Source of the DNA: Phlebiopsis flavidoalba
Taxonomy: Eukaryota > Basidiomycota > Agaricomycetes > Polyporales > Phanerochaetaceae
NCBI GenBank assembly: GCA_035772785.1
Contig: JAOCPU010000005.1
Span: forward strand, 496,001 to 560,000
Reading direction: 5' to 3'
DNA: 64,000 bases
Shown here piece by piece: positions 12,649-23,894 of the stretch. The notes under the pieces are model-generated. The model searched no databases, was not told the DNA's origin, and saw only the letters and a program-made list of their open reading frames with translations. How positions within the stretch are numbered: position 1 is the first letter of the stretch; the number at the start of each line of letters is the position of its first letter. A program made the translations under genes and the position numbers.

Positions 12649-12942
12649 TCTCAGGAAGATCTGGCATCAAAGGCACATCAGAGCGCGCCGTCTGCGCTTA
12701 GGAGGTGGTAGCGCGACCTCCTGAAGAACCACATCCCTTTCACTCATTCATGGCGCAGAAAATGCAAAATATATTTGAGACATGTAGTACAGCTATGACA
12801 GTGACTTGGCAAGAAAAAAAAGCACCAAAAACAGGCCAGAGACGAAGGAGTTAGTCTCCCAAATCACTTCGCAGCGCAGCGGCCTTCGTAGCCGCCCAGG
12901 TGAGTCCGGGGACGCTCGCCGCGGCGTTTGCCGGCAGTTTTG

Positions 12943-12957
12943 ATATCGTGGCACGCG
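12943..12957. repeat. Solo copy of the terminal motif
   Basis: The bases gatatcgtggcacgc match the outer end of the 50-bp remnant at 11974. No facing partner was found to the right, so this may be an orphan end of an older or larger nested element spanning about 11.97-12.96 kb. Confidence 0.35.
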
Positions 12958-12959
12958 CA

Positions 12960-14245
12960 CTTCTAACTATTGCTCAATGACTTTGTGACCGTGAGATTGA
13001 TGGGATCACAAACCTCTACTTATCGGTCTTCCTCTCGCTCTCGCTTGTCGCTCGCAATCGCTCTCCTCCTCCGAGTCAGAGTCGAATCACAACGATCCCT
13101 CAACCACTCACGGTTCCACGAACATTCTCCTAGCCTGAAAGTACAACACCTGCCTGACTGAGAGTCCGCATTCGATAGAAGCATGTGGTCTGCTGAACGG
13201 CCTAGCTACTTGTAGCCCGTAGCAGCGCAGATGCTTGTCGACCGCTTGGGCCGCCTGAGACCGGCAGTTGGGAAGGATACGCGACACCTTACGTCCTCGG
13301 TATCCCATTCTACAATCTCAAGCGTCTGCAAACGAACGTGCACCGGTTGCCTTCGGTTGCCCTGTCGTCGAAGATTCAAAACGACATCTCTACATCGCCT
13401 CTGCCTTGCGTCTGTGTACCCGCCGTCGAAAATTTGTTGCCATCGCATAGAGCTGGCCCGTCGTGGCTATCCGCGAGTGTTGTCAACGACGTCGAGTGAT
13501 GAATCACACAACGTGGACGAATGGGCAGCGTGCTCGCAGCTCGTTAGGTCGTCGCATGTGAACAGATAGATGCATCTCGCGGTAGATGTGAGATGGGGTT
13601 GCCTGTGTGTGGGTTTTCAAGTGATGGCAACGCTAGGCAGGGTCAGGTAGAGTTCACAGGAAGAGCGGTGGTGATTGGCTAGTGCTCTTCCGTACCACAA
13701 TGACCCGCCCCTCAGAGGAAATACTCGGGGCGTATTGGCAGACCAGGGCGTGGAACGGTGTGTGAAGCCATGGATCCGACAATGCAAGGTATGAATTTAC
13801 TTCGTTTAGAACTTGAAGCACCATAAGCATGAGTGTTGACTTCACTTGAATTGCCAAGAACGGATTATCTTACCAGAGTAAGCAAAGTTTGAACGGTTTT
13901 TGTTATGGTCGCCCGCACGATAGTTACTTCTTATGCATAGGTGCTTACTCAGTAAGCACGCGGTGGCAAATCCCTATATATTACGCTGTACACTCGGACT
14001 TGCACCCTGCTCATCGCCGGCCCAATTCAGATCTGTGTCCTGGACTGTCCAGCTCTCTACCAATCAGGAATTTGTTGGCGGCCTCGAGATAGTTGAACAG
14101 CGATCCGTCCTGGTTGTCTGGACAACTTCGAACTTCGTATCTGCCGGTGCCGAGGGGACGCATATAATCTTTGCAAGGCTCTGCCTCTGAATCCTACTTT
14201 GTTTTTACTCTTTGCCTTTGCCCATTCCCTGGACGGAACCAAAAC
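12960..14245. other. Intergenic stretch upstream of NAD kinase
   Basis: No gene is recognised. Short overlapping frames occur on both strands at 13.0-13.6 kb without conserved motifs. The last 200 bases (about 14050-14245) are probably the NAD kinase promoter and 5' leader, with a pyrimidine-rich run (tttgtttttactctttgcctttgcc) just before the ATG, common in fungal promoters. Confidence 0.35.
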
Positions 14246-16741
14246 ATGTTCTCGCCGGACCACGAGACGTTCTCCACACCGCCCTCGAGCCCCATGCCCG
14301 TCGTCGATCACAACATCCTCGATCGACCCTCACTGTCTCGGCGGAGCAGTCGGCCTTCGAACTTACGCATCCAGCAGTCTCTTTCAGACTGGAAGCCCGA
14401 CATCGTTGTCGACCACGGGCAGTCCCCCGACGCCAGCACGCTCATGCACGCCACGAATAACACGCAAATCACATCGGCCGCCGCGATTACCGCGCCAAAT
14501 GGCAAGGGCTCGACGCCCCGCACTGCCGTTCCCCTGACCAGCAGCAAACCCATAGCAAACGGCACCGTGACGAACGGCTTGATGCCAGCACATGTAGCTG
14601 CAATCCCCTCGCATGTATCCCCGCGGCCCCCCCCGCATGTCCAGCAGTCGCTGTCACCGATGCGCTCGCCGTGTTTCGTCCATTCGCAGCTCCAGACTAA
14701 CGGGCTCAATGAATGGCTCATGGGCACTCAGCAGAACGCGAATCACCAGCCGCACGTCGACGACCTGCCTCAAGCAGCGGCCAACGTCATCGGACAACAT
14801 TTGGAGTACCCGAACGGACATGCTGCGGAAAACTAGCCATGGCCAGAGATATCAGTATCACGATGAGGACGACGATGTCGACGGGGAGTTGACGAAGCAA
14901 CTTGCAGAGACGGCAGTCGGGGGTGCGGGAGATGAGCAAAACAGCTTGGTAAGTCGCTTATATAGTGACTCTGGATCCTCTCCTGATCCCTCATAGGACG
15001 TACAAGAGTACATTCGAATATTCAATCTGTCTTAATCGTCACGAAGGCACGGGACAACCAGACTTATCAAGCTGACTCGCGAGCTTGCGCTATATCTTAT
15101 GCTGAAAACCCCGCAAGAGTGGCAGGGGAATGATTGTGTACGCCCGCACAACCCCGTTCTAGCTCAAATCAGTCATTGAATAGCCGTTTGCAGCTATGTC
15201 GACCACCAGCTCAAGACATCGCGAAGATTCGACGCGCCGGGGATGGAAAAAAGACCATCCTGAACTCTTTGTACCCATTCCCCGCCGCCGCTCATCAAGT
15301 AGCTCATCACTAGCCTCGATGTCGAGCTCAAAGGGTGAACCAGAGATGCCAGAGGGCCAGCTGCGCTTCTGGACGCCCGACATGTGCAGCAACTCTCCAC
15401 ATCTTTTCGATTTTGTCGTGACCGTATGTATTCCGTGTACCCTCTCTCGTCACCCGTCTCATCCAGGCTCTGCAGCTCGGCGGCGACGGCACCGTACTCT
15501 TCACCTCATGGCTCTTCCAGCGGATCGTCCCGCCTGTGCTGCCCTTTGCGCTCGGTTCGCTCGGTTTCCTGACCAACTTCGACTTTGCGGACCATCAGGC
15601 GGTCATGGACAGCGCGATCGACGCGGGCATCCGCGTGAATCTGCGCATGCGCTTTACGTGCACCGTCTATCGTGCAATCGCGCCTGAGCCGGGCAAGGGC
15701 CGCCTCGCGCGATCAAGAAAACGGATACGGGCGAGATCCTCATGAAGAATCTCGAGAAGAGCGGCTGGGAGGCGTTGGAGAACGGACATTACATGCCTGA
15801 GGGCAAGTGTTCAAAGGACAAGGAGATCATGTGCTACACTACCAGGCCGGTGGAGAGCTTTGAGGTGCTCAATGACTTGGTCGTGGATCGTGGGCCGAGT
15901 CCGTATGTCAGCTTGCTCGAGCTGTTTGGTATGTTCGCACCATATCCTGCGTAAACCTGTGTTAACTGTCTGTCAAGGTGACGAGCAGCATCTCACCACA
16001 GTGCAAGCAGACGGCCTCACTATCTCGACACCAACAGGCTCCACCGCTTACTCGGTAAGGTCTCACTGTGCGGCCCGCTTTCTGCTCTGCTGACGCGGTA
16101 TATTCTTAGCTCTCTGCCGGTGGATCTCTGGTACACCCAGAAATACCCGCCATCCTGATAACTCCCATATGTCCCCACACTCTGTCCTTCCGGCTATGCT
16201 CTTGCCGGACACCATGGAACTGCGTGTTTGTGTGCCTTTCAACTCAAGAAGTACTGCCTGGGCGTCATTTGACGGCCGTGGGCGCATTGAGCTCAAAACG
16301 TACGTTCGAACCTCATACTCGTGATATCCGAGCCCACTCACAAGATACACAGAGGGAGATCACATCAAAATCACTGCCTCCCAAATATCCGTTCCCCACT
16401 GTGTGCTCCGTCAGCCAGTCAACCGATTGGTTCCAGTCTATTTCGCGCACACTCAAGTGGAACGAGCGTGGAGAGGCAGAAGTCGTTTGTCGTGGTGGAA
16501 GAAAAAGCCCAGTCTTAAGAAACGTCATCGTCGACGGTCCTCCTCGGCGTCGACTGCATCGGTTCCCGAGGCACCTGAGGTTCATCGAGGACGAAGAAGA
16601 GGATGAGGACTCGACAGAAAGAGGAAGTTGAGGAGAAGTTCGACATCGACGACCCTCTCTTCCACCGAGTCTTCGCCACAAACAAAGGCTGGCGCCTCGA
16701 GCCCCGAGTACCAGGCCCACCCAAAGAGCAAGCGCAAGTGA
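14246..16741 (+). CDS. NAD(+) kinase (ATP-NAD kinase, Utr1/Pos5 family)
   Basis: The enzyme phosphorylates NAD to NADP. The ATG at 14246 opens a long Ser/Pro-rich N-terminal region. The kinase core begins near 15040 with 'SVLIVTKARDNQ' and 'LIKLTRELALYLM'. The diphosphate-binding GGDGT lies at 15479-15493, followed by 'PPVLPFALGSLGFLTNF'. The insert 'GWEALENGHYMPEGK' is at about 15765-15808, and 'TVQADGLTISTPTGSTAYS' sits near 16000-16055. The tail 'FVVVEEK' is near 16480-16510, after which a basic, Ser-rich stretch probably ends at the TGA at 16739-16741. Several introns are visible, for example at 14949-14997. Frame breaks fall near 14830, 15063, 15708 and 16190, each fixable by one base, which points to sequence error in an intact gene. 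Compartment (cytosol or mitochondrion) is not decidable. Confidence 0.9.
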
Positions 16742-18019
16742 GCCCCATCGCAGCAGACATCGGACACGAAAAGGCCATCGAGCAAGAACGCGACGCAACT
16801 GCGCGAGCCGCCATCGTGCCGAGCTCGCCGCACGCGCCCTCGCACAGGGCAGCCCCATCCTGCGTACGCACCCGCCGCTCGCGCTCGCGCGCGCCGTCAG
16901 GGCACCCGAAGTCGGGCATCGAGACACCAGACCGCTTCCTTGGGGCCGCCACCCCCACCACGCCGCGCCTCTCACGCGGGCACCATTTACGTGCAGTTCC
17001 GCTCGCCCGGAACCTGTCGGGCTCACGAGCTCGTCGACGTCGCTTGCGCCGGGCCGCTGGAGATGGAGCGCGAGGCGACACGCTGCGCGGAGCTCCTGAG
17101 AGCGCGCCAGCGCCTGGAACTACATCCCAATCGCACCCGGCGGTCTCCCATTGAGCGGCAGCCGGAAAACAATTCCAGCAGCATCAACAGCAGCGTTATC
17201 GAGGGACAGTCGAAGGAAGAACGTCCGTCACGAAGGCCGTGAACGTCGTCGGTCGAGTCCGAAGAGGCCGAGCAAGTCGCGCGTAGCGTGTGCGGCGCCA
17301 TGTGTGCGTTTTTGATGGCGATACACGACAAACCCCCGCAGGGCGTTTGGAGCGGTCTTGGGGGCAAGACGAGAGCGACAGTGCGACGAGCGATAGTGAT
17401 TTACGTATTGATCGGAGTAATGGTTTTGTTCATGGAAGGGCATGGATGCAAATTCATGATGAGTAATGGGTGTCATTGGATGTTTGTATGGTATGGATAG
17501 ACGCAATAGAAACTCAAATGGGTTGTACATTATGTAGTCATTATTTTACATGTTCTCGTTTCTGTCATCATTGGCCGTCTATGGGAAGTCTGCGGTTGGT
17601 AAGGACGGCAAGGTATATGTAAAGAGTGGACGGGACAGATACAATCAACCACAGAGTATTAACGTACATCAGCCTTGACAAGTGATTCCCCTACGAGAGT
17701 GGTGGGCCGGTCCATAGCAGCTGAATCGATGTATCCTATCGGGAATTGTGGTAGCTCAACTCCACGGATCGGGGAATAGGCGTAGTAGCATGGTCGGCAT
17801 TGGGGAAGCGAGCAATGCCGGGATTGTGGTGGAAAACAGGGCAGTCAAGATAGGCTTCAACCAGAGCGAGATCAGATTCGTTAGGTAGCGCGCGCCAGCG
17901 TAACAAGAGTTGGAAAGCAGGTCAGCCTCCAAAAGTTATTATCATGCCAAGGGGTTGGGATGAGAGAGGACGAGGGTATATGACACAGAGGGGTGTGGTC
18001 AAATGCGGGGCCGCATCTC
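16742..18019. other. Intergenic stretch with a possible minus-strand gene fragment
   Basis: At 16.75-17.25 kb the DNA is GC-rich and open in several frames without motifs. On the minus strand, about 17570-17960, a broken frame reads 'ELPQFPIGYIDSAAMDRPTT' and, upstream, a segment similar to one at about 24530-24590 (both carry ggctt..accag.gcgagatc and ccagcgta). These look like two remnants of one unidentified gene family. Confidence 0.3.
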
Positions 18020-21000
18020 AACGGGTTGGCTTGATGAGAATCGCGTTAAACGCTTCAATATATCTGCATCCTTTGAGACCACCAGCCGCCGAATAAGTCT
18101 CTCAAATGCTATGGGAGCATCTCTTAGCAAATAGCAACGTAAACAAAACTTATGGTCTGCCCAGTCATATTTTTTCTTTTTGACGTCCTCCCGGCTGCCT
18201 CCGACACACGTCGTTCGCAATGCGTCGTACGCAGCGGTGGCGGTCTGCTGTGACTTTGAACATTCCCCCGCATTGACGGGGACAACAGCGCAGCCGATTC
18301 TCTGCTGGTAGAATACCCAACAGCGAACCGGGCCTGCCAGAATGCAAACGTACCTTTGCTCTGTCGGTTGATAGAGCCGCGGCGCTAACGCTCAGTAGTG
18401 GCCTAAAGGCCTATAGCTAAAGTCTTGAAAGGGTTTGCTTATTTCCGGAACCAGACGGATGCGATCAACCCTGTTGAAAGGTAATCGGACAAGTTATGGT
18501 CACCGACAAGACCATCAGCAACTCCGCGTGTATGAGGCGAGGCAGCTTAATTTTCGCTCTGGCGGGACTTCAAACTGGAGGAACTTGAACGCGATTAGGC
18601 AAGTCTTTCGGCCACCTAGAGCGCCAATGGCTCGCTATGGGAGGAGGTTCGCACGCATCTTGATCGTGGCGTTCGATACCATCACGGCCGATCCACGCGT
18701 CTCGTAAAGTGTCAATCCCGCATTAGGAAGGTGTGTTTCATCTTGCCCTCAGTTCCCATTGTTCTCGATGGCCGAACCTCTCTCCTCCCATCCGACCTTG
18801 TCGCAGCCTAGAATACTGGCCACCATCAATTCAGTCACGTGTACGAATCAACCTCGAGCATTAAAACAGACATGCAATCGACGAGAACTCCCCAACGTTC
18901 TACGCCATGTCGTTACCCCAGGCTAAGACAACCCCGTGCGGCCAAACCATCATCTACTTCCGTCCTTTCTAATACTCCTATCGTAAAAAAAAAGCATATC
19001 AATACTGCCAAACCCGACCTCAACACCAGCGGCCAGCGTGACCTTCTCCTTCAAGACTTGCAGGAGGAGGTGCCTTACAGCTACGAGCAGACCACTTCTT
19101 CAAGGACGGTGGGCCTTCTTCCTCCGTTACCTCAGTTTCCCAGAAGGCGTCAACGTTGCGGAGATCCTCAAAAGACTTCAAGGGAATGCGTTAGAGCCGC
19201 TCGACAAGAACAACAGGTGGAGGGGCCTCAGCGAGCCGTCGGATTTTATAGGCATCAAAGAAGACGAGGTCTTTGCCAGGCTTCCCAGAATTGTCGAGCG
19301 TATCGTCGAGGCCAGCGGCATCGACAAATCTAAAAGAACATTGATCTTCGAGTGTAATCCGACTGGTGTCCCTTCCTCAACCACGCGAGGCAATAGCTCG
19401 AAGCCCGATTGTGTCGGAAGACTCGCCAACGCGGCTGGCGGCTACAACAAGCGCAAATGGATCGAGGTGGCGGTCCCTGGGGAATTCAAGAGGCTTCAAA
19501 ACTTTAGTAACGAGCGTGACCGTAAGTTCCTCATCCTATACGTGCTCACATTGCGCGGCAACGCGTTGACAATCCACTCCCACAGGACTATGCGAAGGTT
19601 CTATGGTCGTGCAATCACATCCTGCGCGATGACCCCCGAAGGAGGTTTACTTACGGATTTACAAATCGAAGGCTGGACAATGCGGATCTGGTATGCCAGT
19701 CGATCCGATGTTTTCGTTTCGGGTGGGCCTTGGACATCCATGAGGTGAGATCAATGATCATACTGCGGGTGGGATGAACCCCCAACTGACACCAAAATCA
19801 GCAACACGAACGTTTCGTCCAGTTTTTCTTGCGCCTGGTCTTCGCCGATCCCCATCAACTGGGATGGGACCCTCACGATGCGTCAAGTCCCCTCGGTGGA
19901 CCCCGCGAGCGCCTGTTCGCTACGACATCGACCTCAAGGATAAGACATATCGGACTCATCGGTTGATTTCAAATGCTGGTGCTGAAGCTCTACGAGGACG
20001 AGGAACTCGGGTGTGGGAGGTGAAAGAACTGTCGGCGGAAGGAGAAGAGAAAACACGCTTTGGGCCTGCACTTGTCCTGAAGGACTCATCCTGGGTCGAC
20101 GACAGCCGTATGCGCGAGGGAGATATTCTGAAAAAGATAACTGAGGCTGGCGGAGAAGAACGGCGGATACTTTCCCCCGGGCTGGTCGACAAGTTCTTCA
20201 TGAAAAGCCTCCACGTGGGGCGACATTGTTTTATGAGGGCAAACAAGACGACACGTTCACGGCAATAAATCGCCAAGAGCTCCTGAAGGAAGTCTCCGGA
20301 CATGTGGAAGTCAGGTCAAGCCAAAACCGCTCGCAAGAAAATTGTCGGTGACAAGCCTGTGACTGGAGCACTGACGGCACCTGAAGAGGAGCCCGAGTCC
20401 CGACTTCAGTACGGTCCTAAGGTCCATCACCGAATAATTTTCACAGAGGTCGGGAAGAGACTGACGGAGCTAACTTCCCTCGCCGAGGTATTCGATCGTC
20501 TCTGCGACGTCGTAATGGGTACGTATAGGACGCTTCAATGTGGATTGGACTACTGACAAAGATGTTACAGGTTTACGGGCGTTGCATAAGGGTGGGCGAG
20601 TGCATAGAGATATCAGTATAGGGAACATCCTCGTCGTCGATGGCGTTGGGAAGATCACCGACGTCGAGTATGCCAAATCGGAGAATGCGGCAACTCAACC
20701 GGGTGTACGAACGGTATGCTTAGCCCATCTCTTGCGCTCTGAACAAAATCTTGATGATATGGTTGATGGTCTATAGGGAACACGCTTTTTCATGTCCCCG
20801 AGGTCTCCAGCTGCAAGTATCTGTACAGGAAGCGTATCGAGGGTGAAGAACCCCCCTCATCTGAGTCCGACGCGAGCAATGATGATGAGTTCTTTCGTTC
20901 AATGTGGGGGCGGCTCGTCAGGGGCAGGAGCAAGGAGGGTTGTCTACAAGTGCAAGCTTAGAACTGGAAGAAGACTCGGAGGCATCGAAGCCTATTTTAT

Positions 21001-21568
21001 CTATTCCGAAACAACCCCCTCCACGATTTGGAATCGGTCTTCTGGGTTGCTCTCTATGGGTCTTGCTGTGCTCGGAGTACCTGAGGAGGGACACGGAACT
21101 GACGCAGGAGGAATGGGACGCACGTATCATACAGCACGGATATTTCGCTGCCAACCTGTTCTGCAAACCGTCCTTTAGACGGGATGTTATGACCCTGGGA
21201 GACGGCAATTCCGACTTCAAGAGACCGCTCAAAAAGCTCCTACCCCAGGTCGAGAAAGTTGGTATCGGCCCTCAACAGCTTCCGCAAAACTCTTGATTGC
21301 CTCATACGAGAAGGCCGAGAGGGATCTTGTCCGGGACACCGACGTTGTTCCCTTCACCATTGCCGAGAAGTTGTACAGCAAAATACTCCGCCTCTTCCAG
21401 GGCATCTCGGCGGACTTGAGGAAAGGCAATGATCTCACAATTACCGTGAAAGGCGACGATACTGTCCCAATCAAGATGGTCAACCAAGCTTTGAATCCCC
21501 AGGATTCCTCGGAACCAGCATCCCAGGCAAGCTCCAGCAGAGTGCGTCTCGACACTGTAACAGTGTAG
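18020..21568 (+). repeat. Right arm of inverted FunK1 duplication
   Basis: This arm contains about 0.85 kb of upstream DNA and FunK1 copy B. It is the reverse-complement counterpart of 1-3525. Similarity is visible both upstream (for example 18049-18060, 18212-18230, 18278-18305, 18482-18515, 18600-18670) and in coding DNA. Identity is clearly below 100 percent, with scattered substitutions and small indels, so the duplication is not recent. Confidence 0.75.
18906..21568 (+). CDS. FunK1 fungal-type protein kinase, copy B
   Basis: A predicted serine/threonine-type kinase of the FunK1 family. By comparison with copy C the start is the ATG at about 18906, but one base must be skipped soon after. 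Visible blocks: 'VFARLPRIVERIVEASGIDKSK' ending near 19335; 'FECNPTGVPSS' near 19350; 'CVGRLANAAGGYNKRKWIEV' at about 19410-19470; an intron near 19520-19585; the N-lobe 'GTRVWEVKEL', with 'ALVLKDSSWVDDSRMREGDI' carrying the ATP-site Lys, at about 20005-20125; the catalytic loop 'VHRDISIGNIL' at 20600-20633; 'ITDVEYAK' at 20653-20676 instead of DFG; and a C-terminal extension to the stop at about 21566-21568. Catalytic Asp and Lys are present. Several single-base shifts interrupt it. Copy C follows directly on the same strand. Confidence 0.85.
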
Positions 21569-21667
21569 ACCATCGGCCGCCTATCAATTAATGCACGTGT
21601 ACAGGTCACTCCTCAAGGATGAAAGGGACATGCGTTGGATGAGTGCTCCCCAACGCTCTTCACCATC

Positions 21668-23894
21668 ATGTCATCTCGAACGCCTAGTAGGCCTAGCAAA
21701 GCAATATCGTATCCTATCCTCGCTGACACTGCTGTTGTCAAGACATCTACTAACAGTGCCCATCCGGACCTCGCCACTAACGGTTTGCGACGCCTAGTAG
21801 CCGGAAAGGACCTTCAAGAGTCTGTACGTGACGTACGTCAAGTGTCGGTGTCATCCTTCTTCCAGAAGGACGGTCTCCTTCCTCCGCTTCCCCAAGGCAT
21901 TAAAATAAGAAGTATTGTTAAGGTGCTGAAGGCAGGGCCAAACAAGATTCTGGATAAGGGCGGGAAGTGGATGGGTTTCGGTAAGAAATCGAATGTCGTT
22001 GGGACGACGGTAGATACTTTATTCGCAAAGCTTCCGAGCATCATCGAGCGCATCGTCGATGCCAGTGGCCTCGACAAGTCGAAGAGGACACTCATTTTTG
22101 AGTGCAACCCTACCGGTGTATCCTCCTCATTCTCTCGTGGCAATGAATCGAAGCCGGATTGCGTCGGGAGACTCGTCACAGCGAAGACCGAATACAGTAA
22201 GCGGGAATGGATAGACGTGGCCGTAGACGCACCTTCATCAGAGCCTCGACGTGGGGTGATACGTCCGAGTACGACGGCTAAAGAGACGGACGAACATTCA
22301 CGGAGAATGCGACGCAAGACGATATTGTAGGAAAAATTGACGGCAACGTGTGAAGTCAAGGTCGATGCCTTAACGCAAAGGCTCAGAGTCGCCAGCCGGC
22401 ACGACCCCGCAGTCGGAACCGCTCGCTCGCCCCGAGAACAGGCACGCCAGGCTCTCAATCCGTTACAGCCTCAAAGATTCACCATCGAATCATTTATACG
22501 GAAGTTGGCAAGAGGCTCACTGGGAGCTCACATCGCTCTCCGAAATATTTTCTCGCCTTGCTCAGGTCCTGTTAGTTTGTGCGTATACCCCCAGACCTGA
22601 GTGCGCTCGAAAATCATGTCGTGAATATACTTTTCCAGGTCTTCAAGCACTCCATAATTGCGGATGGGTTCATCGAGATATCAGCATCGGCAACATTTTG
22701 GTGGCCGAACAACTTCGGTAAAATTACGGGATGTCGAATACGCTAAGCCCGAGAGCGTTCCTGGTACTCATGTCCGGTGTTCGAACGGCAGTGTAATTCT
22801 GTCGTAATCACGCTTGCTACATTGGTGATATAGCAGATTTGACGCGACATTTCTTTGTAGGGCACCCGAGTACTTCATGTCCTCGCGAAGTTGAGCTCCG
22901 CACCTACCTGTACAACGTTAAACCTCCCAACGTCTCTCTGCTCAAAGCCCAGCCAGCCTGCCAACACTCCCAAGGAAAACAAAATGGACGGACACATCAC
23001 TGGAGCAGAACATTTTGGAGGAGCAGGCGCACGTATCTGAAACGTCCTCCCTCCTCCTTCGGAAACACGGGTTTCAGGGCGGAGACACTCGTACATTCAC
23101 AACCGAGGACTCCGATGACGAGGATGAGTCCCGCGCCGTTTCGCAACAACAATCCGCTCCATGACATAGAGTCGATCGATCTTCTGGGTCGCTCTCTGGG
23201 TATTGTTGTGCTCGGTCGAGTATCGTAAGGAAGAGACCATCTCCCAGGCCAGATGGGATAGGTATATGAAGCGACATGAAAGCTTCGCTGCCGACCTCTT
23301 CTGCAACCCACACTTTCGAGAGAGGGCCATGCTTGTTAGGCACTCCAGAATTTCAAAAACCGCTTTCGCCAAAGTTCTTGCCCTCAAACTTCGCACAGTG
23401 GGGGACGCTCTCAACGACTTCCGCATGCACCTCATTCAAGCTTATCAAGAAGCCGAGGCGTGACCTCGAAGAAAAGAACTTCGACATTCCCTTTTGATGT
23501 GGCGGACCCGATCTATAGAAAACTCATCAGGATCTTCCGTGGTATCTCTGCGCGCCTCAAGAGGACGATCTCACCATTGTCGTCGTCAAAGAGAGCACAA
23601 CGTTCCCCTCAAGATTGTCGAGCCAGCCAGCCCCAAATGTCGATGCTGTTGCTGCGACGCCCGACTCAAATAGCACTAGCAAGGCTCGAACGACCCGGAC
23701 GCAATTAGCACTAGCAAGGCTCGATTCGCGTCCGACCTTCTGACCACGAGGAGACAGCACTGGCACGACCTGCAAAGTCACAAAAGACATCGGTGACCAG
23801 CAGCGCAGGCACGGGCTCTGGCCCCACGCTGATCACATCAGATCCTATACAGACACGCTCGAAGACGGGCAAGTTGCCAAGCGTGTGTGGTTAG
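21668..23894 (+). pseudogene. FunK1 fungal-type protein kinase, copy C, internally deleted
   Basis: A tandem relative of B, starting MSSRTPSRPSKAISYPILAD at 21668. The N-terminal third is open and clean through 'DCVGRLVTAKTEYSKREWID' at about 22150-22220. It then jumps at about 22230 directly to sequence equivalent to 'STWGDVEYDGK' and 'ALTQRLRVASRH'. Relative to copy E this removes the counterpart of about 61335-62040: the 'MREDPRRRLTYGF' segment, the intron there, and the whole ATP-binding N-lobe with its VLKD lysine. The catalytic loop 'WVHRDISIGNILV' remains at 22664-22700, followed by frame damage. The C-terminal tail ends at the TAG at 23892-23894. Without the N-lobe it cannot be a normal kinase. 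Its upstream region is short (about 100 bases), and the TATA-like box seen in A and E is altered (ggatgaaagg). Confidence 0.8.
23666..23737 (+). repeat. About 36-bp imperfect tandem duplication in the C-terminal tail of copy C
   Basis: The string agcactagcaaggctcga occurs twice, 36 bases apart, with similar flanks. Copy E has only one equivalent unit (near 63380). The duplication extends the Ser/Thr-rich tail. Confidence 0.6.
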
